Under the pieces are notes generated by a model. It was not told where the DNA came from. It did no database searches and worked only from the letters and a program-made list of their open reading frames with translations. 64,000 nucleotides of DNA, from assembly GCF_001636845.1 (NCBI RefSeq), contig NZ_LITT01000011.1, positions 372,001-436,000 on the forward strand. Reading direction: 5' to 3'. Both the position numbers and the translations under genes were made by a program. The DNA is from Clostridium ljungdahlii. GTDB taxonomy: Bacteria > Bacillota > Clostridia > Clostridiales > Clostridiaceae. Shown here one piece after another: positions 55,683 to 63,748 of the stretch (position 1 is the first letter of the stretch; each line of letters begins with the position of its first letter).

Positions 55683-55976
55683 TTATGCCAATCTAAACTG
55701 TATGCCAAAGCCTCCCCTTGGGAAGCTCCAATCAATATTATCATGAGAACAAGCTATACGACAGGCCCCACATTCAAGGCAACCTTCATAACCAACAGTA
55801 ATATGTCCATCCTTAAATTCATAAACATGGGCTGGGCAAATGAAAGTGCAGGTCTTTTCCTTACAATTCTCACATACTGCCTGATCCTTTATAGCTAGGT
55901 GTGAAAGAGTATCCACATTATAAGTATTTAAAAATAATTTATCATCAATATTAGCTTTTACTTTTGTATCTTCCAT
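55683..55976 (-). CDS. fixX: FixX ferredoxin-like protein
   Basis: This 97-residue iron-sulfur subunit has cysteines in CENCKEKTCTFICPAHVYEF and CLECGACRIACSHDNIDW, and a conserved end, SFPRGGFGIQFR. It passes electrons from the FixAB flavoprotein to FixC or a quinone. The start is the ATG that overlaps the fixC stop (TAATG), with GGAGGG 10 nt upstream. It is last in the operon. Confidence 0.9.
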   Translation of the reverse strand: MEDTKVKANIDDKLFLNTYNVDTLSHLAIKDQAVCENCKEKTCTFICPAHVYEFKDGHITVGYEGCLECGACRIACSHDNIDWSFPRGGFGIQFRLA

Positions 55977-57271
55977 TATTTCATCGCCCTCCATATTTTA
56001 AATCCATCCATACCCATACTTAATATAGATTTTCCACCAGCCATGTGTTTAATAGCTAATTTTTGCTTTTTACTCTTTGATACTCCATCTACAGTAAACA
56101 TTTCACTCATTACCTTGTTAGCTGCTGGTATATAATGATTAAAGAAGTGCGGATTTTCTTCCATAGTTGTAGATGCATTCTTATATTTTTTTAGATCTTT
56201 TATAACATAACTTTCTTTAAGTAAATCTTGATAACGTGACAGTGTCTGTTCATTGAATTTGCCTAGTTTCTTAGCTTGTATAATAGTCTCAGCAGCAAAA
56301 CGTCCGGAGGTCATTCCTAAATTTGATCCTTCCCTATGAATACCATTTACAAACTGTGCTGAGTCACCAATTACGAGTACTCCATCTCCTACTAATTTAG
56401 GTATACTGTTATATCCTCCTTCTGGAATTAAGTGTGCATAATATTCACTTGCTTCACTTCCTGCAATTAAAGGCTTTATAACAGGGTGCTGTTTTATATA
56501 TTCTAATAACTCATAAGGCTTAACATTTCTCTCACTCATCTGTGAAAGCAAAGCTCCACAGCCAATAGATATATGTTCCTTATTGGTATAGATAAAAGCT
56601 GTACCTACCATTCCTAAGGTTCCATCACCAAACATTTCTATGGTTGCACCCATACCTTTGTCCAAGTTGAACCTTTCTTCAATTTTATCTGAAGGAAGCT
56701 TTAATTCCTCCATAACTGCAAGAGCTACCTGATCCTTACGCCATTCTTTATGGAAGCCAAGACTTTTAGCTAGTAATGAGTTAACCCCATCGGCAAGAAC
56801 AACCACATCAGCATAAATATCTCCATCTGGTCTATCTGTTCTAACTCCAATCACCTTATTATTTTCTACAATACATTCCTTTACAACGGTCTCGCTTACA
56901 ATTAGCGCACCAGCTTCTATGCATTTTTTTGAAAACCATTGATCAAACTTGCCTCTAAAGACTGTGAAATTATTATAAGGAGGCTTTGACCATTCTATCC
57001 CTCTGTAACCTGTTTTCGCTACCGATTCTTTACCTAGAAGCCAAAAGTTTTGCTCAACAATAGGACGCTCAAGAGGTGCTTCCTTCCAAAACTCTGGAAT
57101 AACTTCTTCCATCATGTGGCGGTATAATACTCCACCCATAACATTTTTTGAGCCAGGATATTTACCTTTTTCAATAACAATAACATTTAGACCTTCTTTT
57201 GCCATTACATATGCTGCTGCAAGCCCTGAAACTCCGGCACCTACAACAATAACATCAAATTTTTCAGCCAA
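55976..57271 (-). CDS. fixC: FixC flavoprotein dehydrogenase (ETF-quinone oxidoreductase family)
   Basis: This 431-residue FAD enzyme has the N-terminal dinucleotide fold VVGAGVSGLAAAYVMAKEG and the second FAD motif GVLVIGDSAQFVNGIHREGS near residue 300. In FixABCX it takes the high-potential electron of the bifurcation, usually to a quinone. The membrane-attachment loop region of this family is present, though the final acceptor in an anaerobe is unclear. It lies 3 bp after fixB. Confidence 0.9.
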   Translation of the reverse strand: MAEKFDVIVVGAGVSGLAAAYVMAKEGLNVIVIEKGKYPGSKNVMGGVLYRHMMEEVIPEFWKEAPLERPIVEQNFWLLGKESVAKTGYRGIEWSKPPYNNFTVFRGKFDQWFSKKCIEAGALIVSETVVKECIVENNKVIGVRTDRPDGDIYADVVVLADGVNSLLAKSLGFHKEWRKDQVALAVMEELKLPSDKIEERFNLDKGMGATIEMFGDGTLGMVGTAFIYTNKEHISIGCGALLSQMSERNVKPYELLEYIKQHPVIKPLIAGSEASEYYAHLIPEGGYNSIPKLVGDGVLVIGDSAQFVNGIHREGSNLGMTSGRFAAETIIQAKKLGKFNEQTLSRYQDLLKESYVIKDLKKYKNASTTMEENPHFFNHYIPAANKVMSEMFTVDGVSKSKKQKLAIKHMAGGKSILSMGMDGFKIWRAMK

Positions 57272-57274
57272 TCT

Positions 57275-58564
57275 TTAAACCTCCTTTGTAATTGCAGATA
57301 AATTTCTAGTTTTTGCTTTTGAAATATCTCCAAGTGCTTCCTTAAAACTAATAATTAGCTTAGGCAATACTTCAAATATGTCTCCCTGAATTCCGTAGGT
57401 AGCCAGCTTCATCATTTCACATTCAGTATCTGTATTTATACAAACTATAGTTTCTGCTCCCTGAATTCCAACGGTATGCTGTATTGCACCTGAAATCCCT
57501 ATAGCAAAGTATAGCTTTGGAGATACAGTTTGACCTGTCTGCCCAACTTGACGTTTATGATCTACCAATCCCTTCTCTACTGCACCACGACTTCCTGCCA
57601 CTACTCCCCCAATGACTTTTGCTAGTTCCTCCAGCAATTTAAATCCTTGTTCATTCTGTACACCTCTTCCGCCGCAAACTATAATTTTAGCATCCTCAAG
57701 TTTTGCATTTTCTGACTGTTCCTTAATAATTTCTACAACTTTAGTTTTAAGAGATTTTTCTTCAATTTTAAAGGTCTCTTTAACTATAGAGCCTGTTTTA
57801 TTTACTTTAGATTCTGGCATCTGCATAACTCTTGGGCGAACAGTAGCCATTTGAGGACGACGTTTTTCACATACAATAGTGGCCATTATATTTCCTCCAA
57901 AGGCCGGACGACTGGCAAGTAGTACTCTTTTATCTAAGTCAATGTCCAGATGAGTACAGTCTGCTGTAAGTCCAGTTTTCTTTGCAGTTGCAACGGCACC
58001 AGCTAAATCCCTACCTGTAGTTGTTGCTCCCATTAACAATATTTCTGGTTTATACTTATCTATTAAATAGCAGAAAGCTCTGCTATAAGTCTCAGCTCTA
58101 TAGAAATGAAATACTTCATCGTCTATAACATATATGGTATCTGCGCCATATGAAAAAAGCTCAGATATTATAGCTTCAACTTTATCACCTAATAAAACTG
58201 TACATACTTTTACCCCTAATTTCGAAGCAAGCTTTCTTGCAGCACCAATAAGTTCAAGAGTAACAGAGGCTAACTCACCTTCCAATTGTTCTGCAAAAAC
58301 CCATACATCTCCAGTATGCTTTTCTGACTTTGAAACTTTGTTATCTTCCTTAGTATCATTCTTTAGAGTATCATTAGCTTTCTTTTTGCCATCTAAAACA
58401 CTTAATGCAGAAACTGGACATACAGATACACACTTTCCACATTCAATACACTTTTCTTTACTAACTACTAGTTTACTTTCCCCATTAATCTCCAAAGCAT
58501 CGAATGGACAACTTGGGATACATGATTCACATCCAATACAGGAATTTGAAATTATAACTGCCAT
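57275..58564 (-). CDS. fixB: FixB, ETF alpha subunit with N-terminal 2[4Fe-4S] domain
   Basis: This 429-residue protein has residues 1-60 forming a bacterial ferredoxin (CIGCESCIPSCPFDAL, CIECGKCVSVCPVSAL). After a Lys/Asp-rich linker comes the ETF-alpha domain with FAD loop GSRGAVEKGLVDHKRQVGQT and FAIGISGAIQHTVGIQGAE. The ferredoxin extension is typical of clostridial bifurcating ETFs. It overlaps fixA by 13 bp. Confidence 0.92.
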   Translation of the reverse strand: MAVIISNSCIGCESCIPSCPFDALEINGESKLVVSKEKCIECGKCVSVCPVSALSVLDGKKKANDTLKNDTKEDNKVSKSEKHTGDVWVFAEQLEGELASVTLELIGAARKLASKLGVKVCTVLLGDKVEAIISELFSYGADTIYVIDDEVFHFYRAETYSRAFCYLIDKYKPEILLMGATTTGRDLAGAVATAKKTGLTADCTHLDIDLDKRVLLASRPAFGGNIMATIVCEKRRPQMATVRPRVMQMPESKVNKTGSIVKETFKIEEKSLKTKVVEIIKEQSENAKLEDAKIIVCGGRGVQNEQGFKLLEELAKVIGGVVAGSRGAVEKGLVDHKRQVGQTGQTVSPKLYFAIGISGAIQHTVGIQGAETIVCINTDTECEMMKLATYGIQGDIFEVLPKLIISFKEALGDISKAKTRNLSAITKEV

Positions 58565-59361
58565 CTAACTATTCCTCCTTTCAAGCTATCTGTAAGCTGT
58601 TTTACCATTTCATCAACATTGCCCTTTAATAATTTTCCACCTGACCTTTGAGGTGGAGGAAATATACGTCGAACTGAAGTTGGAGAACCTTTAAGTCCTA
58701 ACTGACTCATGTCTGCTTCAAAATCATTAATTCCCCAAGCTGTTGATTTATAACGAGCTGCTCTGATCATATTTGGTAGTGGAGAAAAACTTAAATCGTT
58801 TATATCTTTTTCTATTGTGATTAAGCATGGAAGTTTTGATTCAACAACCTCATAACCATTATCAATTTTTCTGTATATTACCACAGTATTATTTTTTAAA
58901 TTTAAAGATTTTATTTTTTGCACATAGGTTAACTGAGGTATACCAAGTCTAGATGCGATACCTGGTCCAACCTGAGCAGTATCTCCATCTATAGCCTGCT
59001 TTCCACAAAATACTAAGTGAATAGGCTCCTTTTCCATTATTTTTTTTATTCCTACTGAAAGTATATAACTTGTAGCTAGGGTATCAGATCCAGCAAAGAC
59101 CCTATCTGAAAGAAGATACCCTTCATCTGCTCCCATTTCAATACACTTTTTAATAACTTCCTGTGCTTGAGGTGGACCCATAGAAATAATAGAAACCTTA
59201 CCACCAAACTTATTTTTAATTTTTACAGCTTCTTCTACAGCATGTTCATCATAAGGATTAATAATTGTAGGTGCACTTGATCTGTCTAAGGTATTTGTTT
59301 TTGGATCCATTTTAATTTCTGTAGTATCCGGTACTTGTTTCACACAAACTAAAGTATGCAA
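58552..59361 (-). CDS. fixA: FixA, ETF beta subunit
   Basis: This 269-residue flavoprotein subunit has CVKQVPDTTEIKMD at the start, NPYDEHAVEEAVKIK near 35, FCGKQAIDGDTAQVGPGIAS near 120 and the AMP/FAD loop. With FixB it forms the site that oxidises NADH and splits its electrons. It is first in the operon, with its own regulon-type promoter (site 6) about 70 bp upstream. Confidence 0.93.
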   Translation of the reverse strand: MHTLVCVKQVPDTTEIKMDPKTNTLDRSSAPTIINPYDEHAVEEAVKIKNKFGGKVSIISMGPPQAQEVIKKCIEMGADEGYLLSDRVFAGSDTLATSYILSVGIKKIMEKEPIHLVFCGKQAIDGDTAQVGPGIASRLGIPQLTYVQKIKSLNLKNNTVVIYRKIDNGYEVVESKLPCLITIEKDINDLSFSPLPNMIRAARYKSTAWGINDFEADMSQLGLKGSPTSVRRIFPPPQRSGGKLLKGNVDEMVKQLTDSLKGGIVRWQL

Positions 59362-59430
59362 CTAAACAACAACTCCTTCAATTTTTATTTAAAATTATTA
59401 TTTACAATCATTTTTCATTATTTGTGCTCT

Positions 59431-59463
59431 ATTATATAAGTCTCATGTGAAGAAAAAATGAAG
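59431..59463 (-). promoter_or_regulatory. CTNCA-direct-repeat promoter, site 6 (fixABCX)
   Basis: Minus strand: CTTCA, TTTTTT, CTTCA, 11 bases, -10 TATAAT (59436-59431). It drives fixA. It stands back-to-back with site 7, 60 bp away, for the divergent gene. Confidence 0.75.
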
Positions 59464-59525
59464 ATTAAATAATTTAAAAAATTTATTTAAAACAAGTTTT
59501 GGTACGTAAATATTTTTATATAAAT

Positions 59526-59558
59526 CTTCATAACTTCTACACAACTATTATGTAATAT
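59526..59558 (+). promoter_or_regulatory. CTNCA-direct-repeat promoter, site 7 (HMA-SafE gene)
   Basis: Plus strand: CTTCA, TAACTT, CTACA, 11 bases, -10 TAATAT (59553-59558). Its transcript would begin just before structured element C. Confidence 0.7.
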
Positions 59559-59575
59559 TATATCTATTAAATGTA

Positions 59576-59743
59576 TTTATCCGATGACTACCCGCTCTAA
59601 TACTCCCATCTTCTTCAAAGTGGAAGTAAAGAGTAGCTACGTCCCTGGATTCGTTCAACTAAAAATCATGTGGAGTTTGGAACTCCATCTGATTCAAGTT
59701 TTCACTTCATACCGTGAGGACTGTACCCATGTACACAGCTTAT
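59576..59743 (+). repeat. structured TTTAT|CCGATG element, copy C
   Basis: It begins TTTATCCGATGACTACCCGCTC. The closing stem TTATCC/GGATTC-type is partly degraded, CCGCTCT pairs with AGAGTAGC, and the terminal hairpin is AATCATGTGGAGT/ACTCCATCTGATT. The 3' end carries an extra inverted repeat, TGTAC..GTACA (59720-59735). It lies wholly in the leader of the HMA-SafE gene, downstream of promoter site 7. Confidence 0.75.
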
Positions 59744-59779
59744 AAAATAACAATAATAATATACTGATGAGGTGAATTT

Positions 59780-61192
59780 ATGAGTATAAAAAATATAAGA
59801 CTAAAAGTATATAATATGACTTGTACATCTTGTGAAAAAGCCATAGAAAGAGCATTAAAAAAATTAGTAGGAGTTTTTAATGCAAAAGCCAACTATAGTG
59901 GTCAATTTGTCGACATAGAATATGATTCTGAACTTTGCAGTCTAAAGGATATAAAAGATTGTATAAATAGTGCTGGTTATAGTACTGAAAACTCCTCTAA
60001 CTTCGGATTTGCTGGTATACTAATGGTAGCGATTGCTATTATTTTTATAGGTAATTCTACTGGTGGTTTCGATATGAACAATATGCTTAAAGGAGCAACC
60101 TATTTTGTACTCTTTGTAGTTGGAGTTCTCACCTCCATACACTGTGTGGGAATGTGCGGTGGAATAATGCTCTCTCAAAGCTTATCTAATGAAAGTACCA
60201 ATAAATTTCAGGCAATTAAACCTGCAATACTTTATAATGTAGGGAGAGTAATATCATATACAATTCTAGGTGGAATTATTGGTGCCTTGGGTTCCGTACT
60301 TTCACTATCTATAAAAACTCAAGCTGCTCTTCAACTGTTTGCTGGTTTATTTATGATCATCATGGGATTTAATATGGCTGGTTTTTCTTTATTTAGAAAA
60401 CTGCAAATAAAACTACCTTGGTCCTTTTGTTCCGTAAAGAATAAGCCTAAAACTCCATTTATGTTAGGTATTTTAAATGGTTTAATGCCATGCGGACCTC
60501 TTCAAACTATGCAGCTGTATGCTCTTGGTACAGGCAGCGCTGCTAAAGGTGCTCTTTCTATGTTCATCTTTGCATTAGGTACAGTGCCTTTAATGTTAAC
60601 TTTCGGTGCAGTTTCTGGCCTATTAAGCAAAGGGTACACAAAAAAGATTTTAAAATTTAGTGGAGTCCTTGTAATTGTTCTAGGATTAATTATGAGTAAT
60701 AGAGGACTGTCTTTAGCTGGAATAAATGTTGTTTCATCTGTAGCTTCTCTTTTGCCTGGCACCAATCAATCCCTTGCTGCTTCTGCGGCAAATAGCACTA
60801 AAGCTATTTTAAAGGACGGAGTTCAGGTAGTGAATATGACTGCAGATGGAAATGGGTATACACCTAATGTACTGTATGTAAAGAAAGGTATTCCTGTTAA
60901 GTGGATAATAGATGGAAAACAAATAAATTCCTGCAACAATGCAATTGTAGTACCATCATTAAATATAAAGAAGCAGTTGGATAATGGTAAAAATGTAATA
61001 GAGTTTACACCAGAGGACAAAGATATAAACTTCAGCTGTTGGATGGGAATGATAAATGGTGTAATTCGAGTAGTAGATAACTTAGATTCTGTTGATACAT
61101 CTAAGCCAGATCCTTCAGCTCCACCAGTTGGCGGCCCAAATTGCTGCAGCGGTGGTGCAGTAGCACCTGGTGGTAATTCATCAACTAAATAA
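59780..61192 (+). CDS. HMA-SafE (DsbD-like)-cupredoxin membrane protein, 3' end lost
   Basis: This 470-residue fusion has an N-terminal HMA domain with an intact metal motif (YNMTCTSCEKAIERALKK), a sulfite-exporter/DsbD-type membrane domain (about residues 75-320; HCVGMCGGIMLSQ, LNGLMPCGPLQTMQ), and a C-terminal cupredoxin-like domain (NGYTPNVLYVKKGIPVKWII, NFSCWMGMINGVIRV) before a Gly/Pro tail with CC. Relatives handle copper delivery or heme/thiol redox at the membrane. Translation now stops at TAA 61190. The same frame continues for another 48 codons of family-like sequence, so the C-terminus is probably lost. The leader holds promoter site 7 and element C. Confidence 0.82.
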   Translation: MSIKNIRLKVYNMTCTSCEKAIERALKKLVGVFNAKANYSGQFVDIEYDSELCSLKDIKDCINSAGYSTENSSNFGFAGILMVAIAIIFIGNSTGGFDMNNMLKGATYFVLFVVGVLTSIHCVGMCGGIMLSQSLSNESTNKFQAIKPAILYNVGRVISYTILGGIIGALGSVLSLSIKTQAALQLFAGLFMIIMGFNMAGFSLFRKLQIKLPWSFCSVKNKPKTPFMLGILNGLMPCGPLQTMQLYALGTGSAAKGALSMFIFALGTVPLMLTFGAVSGLLSKGYTKKILKFSGVLVIVLGLIMSNRGLSLAGINVVSSVASLLPGTNQSLAASAANSTKAILKDGVQVVNMTADGNGYTPNVLYVKKGIPVKWIIDGKQINSCNNAIVVPSLNIKKQLDNGKNVIEFTPEDKDINFSCWMGMINGVIRVVDNLDSVDTSKPDPSAPPVGGPNCCSGGAVAPGGNSSTK

Positions 61193-61403
61193 CAAAATCA
61201 AAGCATATATGGAAGTGATCTAAGCAAGGTTCCAGCTGAAACTGTAGCTAATACTGCAATGGTAATTAGTAAAAATCAAAGTGCTACAATCAAGGGCATT
61301 GGCTATGAGTTTAAACCTCTTATAGTTGTTAGGTATTATTGAAGTGGTGGATGATATCAAAAAAGCTAACCTAGAAAATATTAGGCAAACATATATTAAA
61401 TAA
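61193..61403 (+). pseudogene. orphaned C-terminal domain of the HMA-SafE protein
   Basis: Directly after the TAA, in the same frame, the DNA reads QNQSIYGSDLSKVPAETVAN and then ATIKGIGYEFKPLIVV before TGA near 61340. In another frame it resumes with GIIEVVDDIKKANLENIRQT and YIK, ending in TAA at 61401. This looks like a second cupredoxin-like domain cut by a nonsense codon and by a deletion of about 40-60 residues. Confidence 0.65.
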
Positions 61404-61413
61404 AGTAATACTA

Positions 61414-61463
61414 AAACCTCTTTGTGCTATAGCTTTTTTACAAAATACATAACACAAGGAGGT
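61414..61463. terminator. terminator between the HMA-SafE gene and the kinase gene
   Basis: AACCTCtTTGTG pairs with ACAAgGAGGT across a 25-30 nt loop, followed by CCCTTTTTTATT. It resembles the stem at 37990. The genes converge here. Confidence 0.6.
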
Positions 61464-61473
61464 CCCTTTTTTA

Positions 61474-62838
61474 TTAATTCATAAAACGTATAGTAAATGT
61501 AGATCCTTTACCTACTTCACTTTCAACAGTAATAGAAGCTGAATGTAGAGTTAAAATATCCTTTACTATGGTTAATCCGATTCCGCTTCCTTCAATTTTA
61601 TTTCTGCTCCTATCTCCTCTATAAAGTCTTTCAAATATAAAAGGTAAATCTTCCTTGCTAATTCCAATCCCAGTATCTCTTATACTGACAATAATATTTT
61701 CTTTATCTCTAGTTAAGTTAATCCAAACTTTTCCTCCATAATTTGAAAATTTTACTGAGTTAGATAAAAGATTAATAAATACCTGTTTTAATTTATCTAC
61801 ATCACCAATTATACTATAGTCCTTATCTGGTCTTATATTATAGATTAGTTCTATATTTTTCTCTTTTAATGCAATTGAAAAATCATCACATACTGCAGAT
61901 AACAATTCATCTAATAAGATCTTCTCTTTATTAATAGAAATTGTCTCTGCTTCAAATTCCTTTAGGGTATTTAGGTTATTTAAAAGTTTTCCAAACCTGA
62001 TAACCTCATCATTTAAACCTATTAACTGTTCTGTATTTACTGGAAAAATTCCATCAATCATGGCTTCTAAGTTATTTTGAAGAATATTAAGTGGAGTTCT
62101 TATTTCATGCGATATATCAGAAACTAGCCTTTTTCTTAGTAAATCCTGATGATTAAGTTTTTCTCCTAACGTATTTATACTGATCTTAAGTTTCTCAATC
62201 TCTAATATGTCTGTGTCTATATTAGTTCTAGAATTATAATCTCCATTAGATAGTTTTACCGATACATTTGATACATCTCTAATAGGTACTGAAAACTGCT
62301 TTGAAATATACAGGCTAATAATTATTACAATAAGAAGACTTAAAAAAATACTAGCAATAATTCCTTTGTTAATGGATAATTTAAAATTTACATCATCAGC
62401 AGATAATAATATTGAAGAATATTGACCTATCTGTACATATCCAACAACATCGCCATTATATTTAATTTGGAAACTATTTGTGGTAAAAACTCCATTTTTA
62501 CCATCTAAGGATTTAAAATGTTCTTTTTCTTTAATATCATTTGGATCCATCATCCAAACCAACTTTTTATTTGAATCTAAAAGAGTTATGCAGTAATTAC
62601 TCATATATGCCTCATGCTTCATTTCACTTCCTGAAGTTGCTGTCCATTTTTTATCTCTTTTATAAACCTCTTGGAAATACTGTACTATTCTATCATTTCT
62701 TTTATTCTGGGTATTCACCATATATTCACTAAATTTATTGCTTATTGTGATATTTACAAAGATAGCAGTTAATAGTGCAGCTAATATGGAGCAAACTAAA
62801 ATTATAATGCTTAGCTTTCGCCTAATACTATACATCAA
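61474..62838 (-). CDS. sensor histidine kinase of the second OmpR-type system
   Basis: This is a 454-residue kinase with TM1 at about residues 8-30, an extracellular sensor at about 32-160 (KKWTATSGSEMKHEAYMSNY, no Met cluster), TM2 at about 162-185 and HAMP. HisKA follows (ISHEIRTPLNILQNN), then the ATPase domain (INLLSNSVKF, DTGIGISKED, IFERLYRGD, GSGIGLTIV). It overlaps the regulator stop as ATGA, so the two are coupled. The signal is unknown. It is transcribed from promoter site 8. Confidence 0.9.
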   Translation of the reverse strand: MMYSIRRKLSIIILVCSILAALLTAIFVNITISNKFSEYMVNTQNKRNDRIVQYFQEVYKRDKKWTATSGSEMKHEAYMSNYCITLLDSNKKLVWMMDPNDIKEKEHFKSLDGKNGVFTTNSFQIKYNGDVVGYVQIGQYSSILLSADDVNFKLSINKGIIASIFLSLLIVIIISLYISKQFSVPIRDVSNVSVKLSNGDYNSRTNIDTDILEIEKLKISINTLGEKLNHQDLLRKRLVSDISHEIRTPLNILQNNLEAMIDGIFPVNTEQLIGLNDEVIRFGKLLNNLNTLKEFEAETISINKEKILLDELLSAVCDDFSIALKEKNIELIYNIRPDKDYSIIGDVDKLKQVFINLLSNSVKFSNYGGKVWINLTRDKENIIVSIRDTGIGISKEDLPFIFERLYRGDRSRNKIEGSGIGLTIVKDILTLHSASITVESEVGKGSTFTIRFMN

Positions 62839-63518
62839 TTGTCACCACCAAACTTATATCCCAGCCTTATAACCGTCAAAATATACTTAGGATTTTTGCT
62901 GTCTTCCTCTATCTTCTTTCTTATATTTTTAATATGAACATCTACTGTCCTATCAAACCCCTCAAAATCCATACCAAAAGCCCTATCAATTAATTGTTCT
63001 CTAGTAAGAACTTTTCCTTTATTCGCTGCAAGAACATATAAAATATCAAATTCATTAGGGGTAAGTGGTATTTCTTGTCCTCTAACTTTCACAATTCTAC
63101 TATCCTTGTAAATTTGGATATTTTCATTATCAAAAGATAAAACTGAACTATTGTTTGAATCTAATCTTCTAAATAGAGAATTAACTCTTGCAACCAGTTC
63201 TCTTGGACTAAAAGGTTTAACTAAATACTCGTCTGCACCTGTATTAAGACCTTCTATTCTATCTTCTAATGCAGATTTAGCAGTAACCATAAATATGTGT
63301 ACATCAGATTTACCTCTTATAATTTTGCATATTTCCTCTCCTTGAATATCTGGCAGCATTAGATCAAGTATTACCAAACTGAATTCAATTGAATCAAATA
63401 GCTCTAAACCCTGTAATCCTGTAGTTGAGGTATGTACCTCATAGCCTTCCTTTTCTAAATATGCCTTTTGCACATTGGATATTCTTTCCTCATCTTCTAT
63501 TATTAAAATTTTATTCAT
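62835..63518 (-). CDS. OmpR-family response regulator, candidate master of the CTNCA regulon
   Basis: This 227-residue regulator has a receiver with EDEE near residue 8, phospho-Asp in VILDLMLPDIQG, TAKSALED and YLVKPFSPRE. The winged helix follows (LTPNEFDILYVLAANKGKVL, RTVDVHIKNIRKKIEE, RLGYKFGG). The recognition helix differs from the first regulator only slightly. The start is the ATG 8 nt after GAGG. Its own promoter carries the CTNCA direct repeat (site 8), so it may autoregulate and control the other eight sites. That link is inference. Confidence 0.9.
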   Translation of the reverse strand: MNKILIIEDEERISNVQKAYLEKEGYEVHTSTTGLQGLELFDSIEFSLVILDLMLPDIQGEEICKIIRGKSDVHIFMVTAKSALEDRIEGLNTGADEYLVKPFSPRELVARVNSLFRRLDSNNSSVLSFDNENIQIYKDSRIVKVRGQEIPLTPNEFDILYVLAANKGKVLTREQLIDRAFGMDFEGFDRTVDVHIKNIRKKIEEDSKNPKYILTVIRLGYKFGGDN

Positions 63519-63587
63519 GCTACTCACCTCAATTTTATATTGTTAAAAACTAACAAATTCTTGAACTTATTTTTATATTATTTTTAT

Positions 63588-63620
63588 ATAATAACTGAAT
63601 TTTGTAAAGATTTTATGTAG
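63588..63620 (-). promoter_or_regulatory. CTNCA-direct-repeat promoter, site 8 (second two-component operon)
   Basis: Minus strand: CTACA, TAAAAT, CTTTA (one change), 11 bases, -10 TATTAT (63593-63588). The regulator start is 70 bp downstream. Confidence 0.65.
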
Positions 63621-63685
63621 ATTATAGAACTATATAAAAATTACAGTAACCTCTCTCATTTGGATATTTTTTATTCCTATAAAAT

Positions 63686-63718
63686 CTTTATAAAATCTTC
63701 ACATTCTTAATCTATAGT
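63686..63718 (+). promoter_or_regulatory. CTNCA-direct-repeat promoter, site 9 (gene entering at 63971)
   Basis: Plus strand: CTTTA (one change), TAAAAT, CTTCA, 11 bases, -10 TATAGT (63713-63718). It is back-to-back with site 8, the same arrangement as sites 6 and 7. Confidence 0.65.
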
Positions 63719-63748
63719 ATATATAAATCAATAATTTAAATCTACTAT

